From assembly GCF_027943255.1 (NCBI RefSeq), contig NC_072893.1, forward strand, positions 100,385,784-100,449,783: DNA of 64,000 nt, read 5' to 3'. Each line of letters opens with the position of its first letter. Within the stretch, counting starts at the first letter, position 1. Both the position numbers and the translations under genes were made by a program. This DNA comes from Anastrepha obliqua (Eukaryota; Arthropoda; Insecta; Diptera; Tephritidae). Of the stretch, positions 46,201 through 56,516 are shown in pieces. The notes under the pieces were generated by a model. The model did no database searches and was not told where the DNA came from. It worked only from the letters and a program-made list of their open reading frames with translations.

Positions 46201-49200
46201 TAACAAATATATTTGAAATAAAATAACTTGAAAACTGTAATTTTTCTAAGAGCGTGGGTTTAATTTTAAAATTTAAAAGATTTATAACTTTTGGCTGCGA
46301 TTCGCAATAATGTAACTAGGGCAATGTTTGGCAAACTATAATGTCTTAATTAATGAAACTTGGTGGAGATGTTAGGAAGGTGTTAAGGAACAATCTTTAT
46401 CTTATTTTTATACTTGTATTCGAATTATTTTCATTAAAATTAAATGCAAATGCATTTATCCATATAATCACTTTCCAATTTTAAACGCGAATAAGAAGAT
46501 TGGAATGACAACAGTATAGTGTTGGCGGATGCCTGCAAATGAAAAAAAAATATAAACAAAAATTAAGTACAGGCGCCCCTCCTATAACACAGTACTTGTA
46601 AAACACGGTTTCGATATTACACGGTACAAGAATTGATATTAATAAGGGGTATTTTTTAGCTATTATCTTTTTAAACAGTTGGTTTAAACAGCTGACGCAC
46701 GTTTCGTGTTTTGTTTCACTGTCAAACATCTTCAGTTTGGTCTATAATTTAACCATGAATCGTCTTATAAACGAGCAACGCTTGCAAATAATCATTGAAT
46801 TTTATTATAAAAATGCTTGTTCTGTTAAGAAAGTTTATCGCGCGCTTATTCCATTTAATGCTCAGTTTAATCGACCCACTGAAGCGGCTATTCGAGCTAT
46901 TGTGACTAAATTTAGAACCAAATTTACATTATTGAACATCACCAACACGCTTACGTAAAGTGCGAACTGAAGAAAATATAGCAGCTGTATCGGCCGGTGT
47001 TAATGATGACCATCAATTATCGATTCGTCGCAGTTCGCAGCAATTGGGCCTCTCTTACTTAACAACGTGGAAAATTTTGCGAAAGGATTTAGGAGTGAAG
47101 CCTTTCAAAATACAGCTGGTGCAAGAATTGAAGCCGAACGACCTAACGCAACGCAGAATTTTTGGTGAATGGCCTCTTGGAAAGTTGGCCGAAGATCCAC
47201 TTTTTTATTGAAAAATTGTGTTCAGCGACGAAGCTCATTTTTGGATCAATGGGTACGTAAATAAGCAGACTTGTCGATTTTGGACTGAAGATCAGCCAGA
47301 AGAATTGCAAGAGCTACCGAAGTATCCAGAAAAGGTCACAGTTTGGTGCGGTTTATGGGCTGGAGGTATCATTGGACCGTACTTCTTCAAAGATGCTGGG
47401 AATCGTAACGTAACTGTGAATGTTGAGCGCTACCGTGAAATGATATCCAACTCTTTTTTTTTTAAATTTCATGCATTTTTCTGAATTTTACGTGTGTTTT
47501 TTTTGAAAAACTTTCCTATAGCTCTTAAAAAATCACCCTTTATAACACGGTTTCGATATTACACGGTACAAGAATTGATATTAATATAACACGATTTTGA
47601 AAAATATGCATTTTAAATTTGAACTTTTTTTCCGTTGTATAAGGGGAATACCCCAAACTCATTGCTATAAAAAAATATCTCATTTCGTTTTGAGAACTGC
47701 AAGTACATATGAGTTTTGTCCTTTTTAAATGAAGTTGATAAAGTTTTCTTAATAAAAACTGCAAGGTAACTTCCTTTTTCATTTATGTAGTATTTGGAAC
47801 GAAATTTCAGCTATCATAAAATTTTACACCTTAAGATTTGGTTTCGATATAACGCGGTACACATTGCCTTTATTTATATTATTTCAAGGTTTCGTATAAC
47901 ACGGTTTTGATATAACACAAGACAAGGTCTTGATACTACACCTTGTTTCGTATAGCACGGTACGAGTTAACCGTGTTATACGAGGGACGCCTGTATTTCA
48001 GTTTAGTGTTAATGGCGGGGATGGGGGTTATTGTGCCCTATTTGTTTTGCAGACGCAGGCGGACTTTGGGCACATATATCCCGCTCTATGCGAGCTGCCG
48101 CTGAAAAAACCATTGGGTTTCAACGCCCACCTAAACGAAACCAATGGTACGACGAAGAGTGTCGCGAAGCTACTGCAGCGAAGAATGCAGCTTACAAAAG
48201 AACTCTGCAGTCAGCTGCAACGCGGGCCGTGCGAGATAACTACAGGGAAAAGAGATCGGAAGAGAGGCGCCTCTTCAGACGCAAGAAACGAGAACAGGAG
48301 AAGCGTGAGCGTGAGCTGCTAGAGGAGTACAGGGGCAGGAATGATGCTCGAAAATTCTATCAACAAGTCAAGCGTCTGACACAAGGTTTCAAGACCGGAG
48401 CATCAGCCTGCAAAGATAAAAACGGAAATCTGGTTATGGATACACAGTCCACACTGGGCATATGGAGGGAACACTTCTGCAATTTACTTGCTGGCGATGA
48501 CGCACACAATTCCGACCCAGTAGAAGATGCCCCGATACCGCCAATCGACGACAATTTGGACGTTCCACCACCTAGTCAAGCCGAGGTCAGAGTTGCCATT
48601 CAGCGGCTCAAGAATAACAAAGCGGCTGGCGCTGACGGCTTGCCCGCTGAATTGTTCAAGACTGGCGGCGATGTGCTGATAGGGAGCATGCATCAGCTCA
48701 TCTGCAAAATATGGCTAGCAGAAAGCATGCCCGACGATTGGAATCTCAGTGTCCTTTGTCCTGTATTGAAGAAGGGTGACCCGACGATCTGCACCAATTA
48801 CCGGGGCATCAGTCTTCTAACCATCGCCTACAAGGTCCTGTCTAGCGTCCTATGTGGAAGACTTAAGCCGTTTGCCAACACACTGATCGGGGCTTATCAG
48901 TGCGGCTTCAGAAGTGGTAAGTCCACCATCGACCAGATTTTCACATTACGCCAAATCCTGGAAAAGACCCATGAAAAGCAAGTCGACACCCATCATCTCT
49001 TCGTCGACTATAAAGCTGCGTTCGATAGCCGGATAAGGGATTGCCTGTACGCCACCATGTCTGAGTTCGGTATACCAGCGAAGCTCATACGGCTTTGCAG
49101 AATGACGTTGAGCAACACAACCAGCTCCGTCAAGGTAGGAAATAACCTCTCCGAGCCATTTAGTACCGTTCGAGGTTTCAGACAAGGCGATCCACTGTCA

Positions 49201-51202
49201 TGCAACCTCTTCAACTTCGTGATGGAAGGGGTGCTCCGAAAAGCAGGTGTGCATCGTAATGGCACTATTTTTTACAAATGTGTCCAGCTCCTTGCGTACG
49301 CCGATGACATTGACATTATCGGCCGCTGTAAGCGAGATGTCACGGCTGCGTTTTCTGCTATCGAGAAGGAATCATCACGAGTGGGTCTGGCAGTGAACGA
49401 GGGTAAAACGAAGTATATGTCGTCTACAACGCGAAACACACGGCGTGTAGGAACGCACGTCATTGCGGACAACTATACTTTCGAAGTTGTGCCAGAGTTT
49501 GTTTATCTTGGCACCGCCGTTAACAGCAACAACGATATCAGCCTGGAGATCAAACGGAGAATCACTCTTGCTAATTGGTGTCACTATGGGCTAAGTAAGC
49601 AATTGAGTAGTCGAGCCCTCTCTCGCATGACCAAACTGACACTTTACAAGACGCTCATTTCATCCGTGTTGCTTTATGGCGCAGAGGCATGGGTAGTGTC
49701 ACAAAGCGATGCAGCCGCTCTTGGGGTGTTCGAGAGAAAAGTTCTTCGTAAGATCTTCGGTCCTGTGCGCGTTGGCGAAGACTACCGTTCAAGAATGAAC
49801 CACGAGCTGTATGAGCTCTACGCCGACATTGACGTAGTTCAACGCATCGCCATCCAACGCCGGCGTTGACTAGGGCATGTCGTGCGTATGGATGAAGAAG
49901 CTCCAGCAAAGAAGGTGTTCGAGGGCGAAGTCCAAGGGAGCCGACGAAGAGGAAGACCATTGCTCCGGTGGAAAGACCAAGTGGAGGAAACCCTATGCTC
50001 GCTTGGTATACAGAATTGGAGAAGGCGCGCGCGGAGCAGAGGCGCCTGGAGAGAGCTAGTGAGGTCGGCCGTAACTCGGTAACGGGTTGTTATGGCCACC
50101 TAATTTAAAATAAACTTGTTTTGCAGACATGGTAATCGAATTTTTGTGGAGAAAATCTTTTTATAAAAAGCATGAGGACCCGTTTGTAAAACTGATCGAA
50201 GCAATACAATATAAATACTTATAAACCGTAATTTTTGGTTTTTAACTACTTTATTATTTTTTGCAATACCTTTAATATCATTGTTTTACGCTTCGATGAG
50301 TTAAATATGTTAGGTGCATAACATAATTCAGACAACCGCACTGTTTTTCTTCTAAATTTCCTTCCTCCAACTATGTTTATATGTTCAAAAATGTTTTTCA
50401 ATTTTAATTTACAGCAAAAAAAAAAAACAGCAGATTTACAATCAACCCTCCACTGAACATACATATCTGCATACGAACTTCGTTTTTATTTCAGGTGTAT
50501 GGCAACACCAACTTTTCGCGAAGTTACACAACTTTAACATTAAATTACTTAAAAACTATAAGCCTCCGGAGGGTGCGGTTTTCAGTTTTAAGATGTCTAT
50601 CCCCTCTCCCCCTTTAAACCTTCTTTTTCAAAGCAGGTTACATTATACTAAATTTTTCCCACCACCGCACCTTTAACCTTTTATCGGCAATAGAGGAAAG
50701 TTTCCCCAATATTTTTGATAGAGAGGTTATTACAGTAAGCTCTTAATTTCTTTACCCAAAGATATCAATCTAATCGTAAAAGTAAATATGTATATACTTA
50801 CGTTGCCCCAACATTCTTTAATTCGAGAAAAGCTGGGGTAAATTGATATCGAACATATCGACCAGCATTCACATCTACTGAATCTTCAATGGACATTCCA
50901 TCAGCTGCTTCAATCAATTTGTCTTCTAAACTAGGAGAAAATCGATCACTTGGCTTAGCTATTTCAAACAATATTGCACCCGAATCCAAGTCACGTATTT
51001 TAAAACGGGTAAAATCAATATCGTATATGTTGTCGTTGATAGAACATAAATAATTCTCTGTTATTTCGTTTAAATTAAGAACATCATTTGGTGATATAAA
51101 CTTTCCCAACATTGATGTTTTGGTACTTGTTTCCCTTACATCTTTTCCGTTAATGTCATTATTGGATTGTAAAGAATTAAGTTGTTTGCCAACGATACTC
51201 AT
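37250..51202 (-). CDS. unc-119: Unc-119 lipid-binding chaperone, three exons
   Basis: UNC119 proteins bind myristoylated N-termini of ciliary and signalling proteins in a beta-sandwich pocket and release them on ARL GTPase binding. Exons: 51202-50802, 42192-42020 and 37362-37250. Exon 1 has [37 protein letters not shown] and [20 protein letters not shown]. Exon 2 has [20 protein letters not shown] and [20 protein letters not shown]. Exon 3 has [20 protein letters not shown] and [12 protein letters not shown] junctions and phases fit; total 228 aa. The end is uncertain: reading on gives GGMFI and stop, but a donor (GTATGT) at 37263 could lead to a further exon. The first ATG (51202) is chosen; the upstream in-frame GTG is not a likely start. 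Introns hold many transposons. Confidence 0.93.
37380..38190. other. unc-119 intron 2, no recognised feature
   Basis: AT-rich sequence without coding or repeat similarity noticed. Confidence 0.35.
38193..38937 (-). mobile_element. IS630/Tc1-type transposon (family K) with duplicated end
   Basis: Ends GGGTGGGCC and GGCCCACCC with TA (38191-38192; 38800-38801). The minus strand starts [20 protein letters not shown] near 38713, then after a deletion [17 protein letters not shown] and [10 protein letters not shown], and [15 protein letters not shown] for the last acid block. Right of the first end, about 137 bp of the same terminal region is repeated in direct orientation and ends at 38937 (CCCACCC). 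Confidence 0.75.
39000..39265 (-). mobile_element. diverged tRNA-derived SINE
   Basis: Body motifs CGAACGGCGATAAT, TTATGAGGAGCTTTTTCGTG and TTTGCCATTGC are recognisable. The head ends CCATTCGGCTACGGTGGCAG with a diverged B-box region (GAATCCGGGCTC). It is an older copy or a sister subfamily. Confidence 0.65.
39500..40020. repeat. unclassified interspersed repeat Z, copy 1
   Basis: Shares with 52250-52830 a series of segments in the same order: AATACAAGATTGC, GGAAGAGTAAGCGAAAGCA / GTAGAGTAAGCAAAAGCA, ACACACATTCATACACTTTC-like, and ATATTACTAAGCC. No ORF beyond short ones, no clear terminal repeat. Class unknown. Confidence 0.5.
40130..40870 (-). mobile_element. Tc1-type transposase relic (family J)
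   Basis: Minus-strand pieces run from the acid block near 40270 (resembling WPSxSPxLNPIENVW, with shifts) through [20 protein letters not shown] at 40450-40540 to [13 protein letters not shown] and helix-turn-helix scraps near 40700-40860. Multiple frameshifts. Related to 36275-36610. Confidence 0.6.
41177..41900. mobile_element. TTAA-flanked non-autonomous DNA element
   Basis: Terminal inverted repeats GGGGTTAGGTGGGTT / AACCCACCTAACCCC, each next to TTAA (41173-41176 and 41901-41904). The 724-bp interior has no transposase frame. A TTAA target points to a piggyBac-type mechanism, although the terminal bases differ from the common CCC start. It lies in unc-119 intron 2 close to exon 2. Confidence 0.7.
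42193..42700. other. unc-119 intron 1, unassigned
   Basis: Less AT-rich than its surroundings and containing AATAAA-like strings; a solo LTR is conceivable but no paired terminal motif was established. Confidence 0.3.
42700..42860 (+). repeat. pyrimidine-rich low-complexity tract
   Basis: Irregular repeats of TTTATC / TTTATAT / TCTATT units. The apparent Leu/Ser/Phe/Tyr-rich frame across it is an artefact of the composition. Confidence 0.6.
42960..43215 (+). mobile_element. mariner relic (family B), internally deleted
   Basis: GGATTGAAAAGTCCCGGGCT, then ACATAGATGGCACTAGTTTT, then AATAACAACAATAAAACGAT and TGGTTTGCTGACTTCAAACG match 2985-3310. The ORF start is deleted and the rest of the gene is missing after about 43185. 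Confidence 0.65.
43455..45655 (+). mobile_element. non-LTR retrotransposon (family L1a), 5'-truncated
   Basis: It begins in the endonuclease-RT linker ([20 protein letters not shown]). RT in several frames: [40 protein letters not shown] (motif A), [20 protein letters not shown] (motif B) and [11 protein letters not shown] (motif C). C-terminal part at 45243-45623 has the ending [20 protein letters not shown], a CCHC-like knuckle (C-x2-C-x9-H-x4-C). Frameshifts and stops break it into five or more pieces. More complete in RT than the copy at 12589. Confidence 0.88.
45660..46299. other. unc-119 intron 1, no recognised feature
   Basis: AT-rich spacer between a LINE and a family X copy. Confidence 0.3.
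46570..47993. mobile_element. Tigger/pogo-like non-autonomous element
   Basis: Ends CAGGCGCCCCTCCTATAACA and the inverse of CAGGCGTCCCTCGTATAACA, with TA on both sides (46568-46569; 47994-47995). The CAGGC start and TA target resemble Tigger/pogo elements. The interior is built of GGTTTCGATATTACACGGTA-type repeats and holds no own transposase; a family G element is inserted inside. Confidence 0.7.
46645..47540 (+). mobile_element. IS630/Tc1-type element (family G), internally deleted
   Basis: Inverted ends AGGGGTATTTTTTAGC and AAAAAATCACCCTT with TA on both sides. The transposase starts at 46755: [20 protein letters not shown]. After a shift comes [20 protein letters not shown], then [20 protein letters not shown], a stop, then [20 protein letters not shown] (first Asp) and [20 protein letters not shown]. 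It jumps to the 3' end after YREMISN, so the last two catalytic blocks are lost. Confidence 0.82.
48055..50082 (+). pseudogene. RTE-type reverse transcriptase, one nonsense codon
   Basis: The frame is open for about 600 codons to a TGA at 49867, where the family has Trp (RWLGHVVRM), and continues in the same frame to 50082. RT motifs: [44 protein letters not shown] (motif A), [15 protein letters not shown] (motif B) and [13 protein letters not shown] (motif C). C-terminal [13 protein letters not shown] is typical of the clade. The first ~8 residues of the computed frame come from flanking DNA. A recent, nearly intact copy. Confidence 0.9.
48055..50115 (+). mobile_element. RTE-type LINE, 5'-truncated, with 13-bp target duplication
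   Basis: Flanked by TTGTTTTGCAGAC (48042-48054 and 50116-50128). It carries the RT and C-terminal part of an RTE-clade element but no endonuclease. Long target duplications and 5' truncation are the usual signs of target-primed reverse transcription. It inserted into a family X copy in unc-119 intron 1, antisense to that gene. Confidence 0.9.
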
Positions 51203-52240
51203 TTTACAAATATTATTGAGATATGTGTTCACACTTTATAAGGTTGAGAAAAAAGCACAAAGCTTTTTTCAAACTATTTAATTTATCAAATTTGATATTT
51301 AACTTAACTGATCAATAATTATCATCGAATATTGTTTACTTCACAAATTTTGGATAACAGTACAATTGATTTTACTTTCAATTTATTTTATAGGCATATG
51401 CATGTACATACATATATATATATTTCATAGCCATATGTACGTACATTCAAGTATTATGTGGTTATCGATAACTTAAGTGCATTCCGAATTTTTTGTAGAG
51501 GTACGTCAAGGATGATAGAGTACATGGTTACGTCTTCCGAATTCGGTGTGTCGTTATATGTTCACATATGCATTAATCACCTATAAATCCACCAAATTAA
51601 TCTACCCGTTCACATATGGCAGATTACCTGCAAAATTGACAATCAGCTGTCAATAATGCTTTGAGAGGTTTTTCTCCATAGAAATTATTTTGGTGGAATA
51701 TTTCGGTGTTTTTGGTTTCTTTAATTATGATAAACGATATGAAGAAAATACAAGGAGAAGGAATAACTAATTAAATTGCGCAATTAATTGGCTGCTAATA
51801 ATAAACAGTTGGAGGAAATTCGTATGCGACATTTACTGAGGTTGCAAAAAATTATGGCAGCAATGAGCATGGGATATTCTATATTACATTTTATAATAAG
51901 TAATAAGAGGACAAAATGCTTAAAATGAATCCATAATTATTAATAATATATATATATATTTAAAACGTTGTTTTGAGAAAAACGCGTTTAAAGTTTTTTT
52001 TTAAATATAAAAAGCGCTTCTAGGTAGTGATGTTCAGGTAAGAAAAAAATCTATTTACACTGCTCCGAACTGTCTGAAATTTAAACACAGTATTTCTACA
52101 TACATATACTTTCGAAAAATGCAAAACAAAAAAATTGATTTTTTGAAAGTACTAAACTAGACGGTCCCCTTAACTCGAAAAATATCAATATCGTCTATTT
52201 GTAACTAGTTTTAAGAAAAAGGTAGATTATTTCGTGTGAT
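51203..52240. other. upstream region of unc-119
   Basis: Presumed promoter and 5' UTR of unc-119. Near 51510-51535 is AAGGATGATAGAGTACATGG, also seen in repeat Z (AAGAATGATAGAATACAAGA near 39538). No other feature. Confidence 0.35.
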
Positions 52241-52249
52241 ACAAAGCAG

Positions 52250-52830
52250 ATTATTTTCGATAGTATGCCTAAAAAAGAATAATTGAATACAAGATTGCAT
52301 ATCCGAATTCTTTGCGACGTTATGCCTCCAGAATATACTAGCAAAGGCAAGGAAAATTACTTAACCTGACGTTCCCATGGCAGTCGGTTCTACGTTACCG
52401 AAACGAGCCAAGCTTATATCTGGCCACGTACTGTCACTCCAGGCAGCATTCCCCGTGCATGTATGGCGAAAGTTTATGCTGCTAGAACAGCAACTTAACC
52501 TAAAGCGGTAGAGTAAGCAAAAGCAATAGAAATAAACACACCCAAAATACGAAAAATAATACACACACTTTCTTCCCACGGCGTCATCGGCATAAAATCG
52601 TGAAATAAACTGCATACGAAGTAATTTTTATAATTCGTGCTTTCACAATTTTACACGGGGCTCTTTGCTTTCATTAGTTTGCTAAATTTAAAAATCACAA
52701 ACTTAAGCAAAATTTACAATATTACCAAGCCATTAAGTTAATATTTACAAACGAGTACAAACGCTTGTCAAAACCGTGCAAAATAAAGGAGAGGTTTTCG
52801 GAAGACGCCACCTTAAATTTTTGTACACCA
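52250..52830. repeat. unclassified interspersed repeat Z, copy 2
   Basis: Aligned in blocks with 39500-40020; see copy 1. A short LINE-derived element (52372-52493) sits inside it. Confidence 0.5.
52372..52493 (+). mobile_element. short internally deleted LINE derivative
   Basis: It begins TTCCCATGGCAGTCGGTTCT like the LINE at 12589 and ends GTTTATGCTGCTAGAACAGC, a decayed form of that LINE's 3' end. About 122 bp. Confidence 0.65.
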
Positions 52831-53539
52831 TGGTTTTTAACGTGAAACTCCGAAATGGCTCAAAAAGACAGTTTCATGATGTGAGATTTACAAAATGTGT
52901 ATTGATGTATGGTGCGTGCAGGCTTAATGATTGTCGCAAAAGATTTAGCAGGGGTTGGTAGTACTGGTAAAAAGTTGTATCAAAAAATGCAAACCTGGGT
53001 TGAGAAAGAAGCCATGTTTTTGTGGCTGCCTGTGTGTGAAAACATATAAAATTATTTTCCAACTGTAATCGAAGTGAAAGAAAATAATTGTTTTCATTGG
53101 GAGTTTCAAAGCATTGACGTGGATTTCCTTGCGTTGCCTAGCCGTTTTTTTCAGCTGAAGTGTGCTTGAAGTTGAGAATTTACATCTAAGTGTTCATTCA
53201 AATATATATCGCCGATTAAGTTCGCTAATTATTTATACGTTCCAGGTAAGGTTTCATCGACGGTCTTCACAGATTTTAAAATAAAAATTAGTAAACATAT
53301 GTGCGATTTCCAGAAATTACGTAAAAAAACGTCCAGTTAAAACTTTGAATAAAAAATGAACTAAAGTATTTTCTGAAATGCCTCCAAGTTAAATTTTGCG
53401 GTGCATAGATGTGTATGTATACATACATAAGTGAAAAGTCGAGAACAGTCAAGTCGTGAAAAGCGTCAATTTATTATTTGTAAAAGTGCAGTGTTAAAAT
53501 ATTCTTCGGTATATCGCGCGGGTTTTTTGCCTGAAGGTT
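52831..53539. other. intergenic, no recognised feature
   Basis: AT-rich. May contain 5' sequence of a gene starting at 53540 (see next entry), which is uncertain. Confidence 0.3.
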
Positions 53540-53606
53540 ATGACAAATGAAAGAGAGATATTCAATATGTGGCAAAAAGAAGACAGTATTTTGTGTGAAT
53601 TTAAAG
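53540..53606 (+). CDS. possible first coding exon of an unknown gene
   Basis: ATG at 53540 opens MTNEREIFNMWQKEDSILCE and runs to TTTAAAG followed by a strong donor GTAAGA at 53607. Upstream sequence is AT-rich but otherwise unremarkable. No homologue is recognised, and no following exon was identified with confidence, so this may be chance. Confidence 0.25.
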
Positions 53607-55214
53607 GTAAGAATTGAATATAGAATCGATGGGTCTTGTTTGGTCTATGCAAATTCACTGTCATATTCCTCAACAAACAATTATATTGTTAATAAAGATT
53701 TGAAGTAATGCCAAACTTGCATATTAATGGTTTATTTTTTATACAAAAATATTACCAAATTTTATGGAAGAAAAGTTTTCACTGTACTGCCAGTATAACA
53801 AAATAGGATATAATGAATTTATTATATGTAATTTCTATATTCCAAAGCTAAAATTTGTATTACCCTGTATGGTTATACTATGGGTACAAACCGCACTATA
53901 CCTTTGTCAAAAAGTTGTAATGTATGGTGTATGAGTGATGCGCCACATGGAAGTTCCCTTTCAATTTATGGTATGCGTCTTAATGGCAATATTTATCATA
54001 AGAGCAAGAAGTAAATATTTCACCTATCGCAACGGCGGGAATTATATTTAGCACAACGGGACTTCGCGATATGTTTTTTTTAGCAAATGATTGTAAATGA
54101 TGTTGGAGACCAAAGCGATAGTAGTTCAGATTTAAGCGGCTTAGTTTTAGCAATATGTTCCATCTGCTTTTTTTGCTTTTTGCCAAGTTAACCCTCTTTT
54201 TATGTCCATATACTGATTTAATCAGTATTGTAACATTTTTATGCTGATTCCGACCGTAGAAATCAGAAGTATGGAAATATGTTTCTTCTTTGTAGCCTTT
54301 TCCAGATTATAGGTTTCACAAGTATTCTCGTTCTCCTGTCCTCTCTCCACGTAGTTTTCTGATGATATCTACGCAGTCAAAATTATAAATACAACATAAT
54401 TTGAACAGTTTAGACTGCTTTCCTATTGTTTTAATTTGTTCAAATTTCGTATAGAAATATATAAATCGGAGGTAATTATCTAGTTTACAGCCCGGGTGCC
54501 AAAATGTAGGTACCGGTACCAATCAATCGACGCGATTAGGTCCCAATATTAAGAATAATAAAACGGAGTTTAATTCAAACCGTTAAAAAGTTATTAACTA
54601 AAAATAATTCCGTAAAGTTTGTGTTTTATGCCTCTAAATACTCACTAAATGCACTGTATTTTTTATATTTTCAGTAAAGTATTTCGCTAAATATTGTTAA
54701 CAATTGGACTAATAATAACTAATAACAAACATATGAACAAAATGGGCGACGAAATAAATTTTGATAATAATGTCTGGTATTATCACTTTTGCTCTTTTCT
54801 TTGCCATATTTATAGTTTCTAGACATTCGATAGTTTTTTAGTTCATGGAATTTCAGAGGGTAAACATTTCCATTATATTATATATTATATCTAAATGTTA
54901 AATATAAAAAAGTGCCGTAGGCGAACTTTTTAATATAAAAGCGTGTGATTTTTTGTATTAGAGTACAATTTATATTCAAATATTAAAATTAATCAAAATA
55001 GTATTTATATTCAATAAAAAAAGGTTTGATACATTGCGGGACCTGCGCTGTAAACGAGACAATTACCAAAGTTTAAAACTTATTTTTTTTTTATTATTAT
55101 GAAGCCAATTACATTTTATTTTTAATTTATTATTATAAAGAATAATTACATTTATAAACGTATTTACATAGCGAATTTTCATTACGAATTTATGTATTTC
55201 AATTTATAACGCTG
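53607..55214. other. no recognised feature
   Basis: About 1.6 kb of AT-rich sequence without coding potential or repeat similarity noticed on either strand. Confidence 0.35.
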
Positions 55215-55975
55215 ATTGTAAACTTGCTCTTTCCTAAAAGTGCTCTTTTAATTGCTTCCTGAAAAGCATCATTATCAAGATCGTTGTACCAACGAACACC
55301 GTTGTGTGAAATATTTTGGAATGAGATCCTATTTACCTACCGAGCGGGAGACAACAAGGTTGTCTCTGTTTCTAGTTTCATACCTATGTTGGAGACTTGT
55401 TAATTGCACAGAGTTATGAGCAATATTTTTCATAATTTTGATGTGACATAATAATTGGAATCTGTGCACTAATTTTACAGGCAAAATGCGACAGTTTACA
55501 TATAAATACGTCTACTGAGTGATATCGATGCGGTAGATTGATAATATTTTTGAGCATTCTATTTTGCATCACTTGAATGCTATGAACGTTGTAAGAAGCC
55601 CATGTACTAGTGGCATATGTGATGTGGCAATGAGCTAGACCAAAGTAAATCAATTTTTTAGTTTATTTCTAACCTTATAAAGAAAACCGTTAACCATTGA
55701 TAGTTTCCGTTCCACAAAGTTAACGTGGTCATTCCAACTCTAGATAGAATCTCGTTTATCACCCAGGAATTTAACACAATTGAACTCGTTAAACAGAATC
55801 CCGTTATGGAGAACGCCAAGAGTGGCCACTGGCTTCCTTCTACTTCGAAAACATACAACATTCGTCTTATTAACATTTAATAAAAGTTTATTTAGTCTAA
55901 AGAACTCATCGAGAATGATCAAATCCGCCTCAATGTTCAGCATAATTTCTTCAGGGCTATCGCCTGGATAGAAAA
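55215..55975 (-). pseudogene. LINE reverse transcriptase C-terminal fragment
   Basis: Minus-strand pieces in order: IMLNIEADLIILDEFFRLNK and LLLNVNKTNVVCFRS (region after RT motif C), then after shifts YFGLAHCHITYATSTWASYN, VMQNRMLKNIINLPHRYHSV, and near the end ISHNGVRWYNDLDNDAFQEA. This matches the thumb and C-terminal region of jockey/CR1-type RTs. The YADD block lies just outside the copy. Confidence 0.7.
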
Positions 55976-56049
55976 TAGGACAGGACAGAAATTCCCATCA
56001 ACAGTTCAGACGATGTATGTCTATCTATTATTATTTTATAAACTATATA

Positions 56050-56516
56050 AAAAATGTGCGAAAATTAAAAATACAAATGTTGTAAAAACCGGTAAAAATA
56101 TGGTGTATTTATTATTTAATATATATTTATTGTACTTATGTATTATTTTATTTTTCTGGTTTTCTATTTCCTCAAGCCCAAATAAAAATACTTGCGGCTT
56201 TGCAATTAAAAGCTGTAAGCACTTGAAGCGAAAATGACAGCTACTATATTATGATTCCACACCAACAACTGGTAAAAAAAATATAAACGTGAAATGTTCC
56301 GTAAAAGCTAAAAAAACCTAGATAACCAAGATAGAAGCAAATAGTATGCCACTTAAAATACAATAATAAGCTTTCCACCCAAGATCTAAAAATACATTCC
56401 AATATATGCGGGTATACGCAGTAGTCCAAAGATGTATTTTAATGCAAATATCGCGTTAAATATGATATATTAAAGCCCTCGTCGAAACGGGGTTTAATAG
56501 TTATTTCCTTCCATAA
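56050..56516. other. no recognised feature
   Basis: AT-rich sequence between a LINE fragment and a candidate exon. Confidence 0.3.

Larger units (their letters stand above)
46300..50665 (+). repeat. family X copy split by two later insertions
   Basis: Segments 46300-46566 (left arm and core), 47995-48054 (GGGGGTTATTGTGCC) and 50129-50665 (right arm A and B) together line up with the reverse of 20357-21497. The inserts are a Tigger-like element (46570-47993) and an RTE LINE (48055-50115). Unlike the copies at 17 and 21 kb, this one has no 96-bp repeats between core and right arm. Confidence 0.7.

Noticed and set aside
51202..51232. Upstream in-frame start of unc-119 at 51232
   Set aside because: The codon is GTG, not used as a normal start in animals; ATG at 51202 fits the family.
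54731..54800. ATG frame MNKMGDEINFDNNVWYY as an exon
   Set aside because: Short, no donor at a suitable place and no neighbouring exons.
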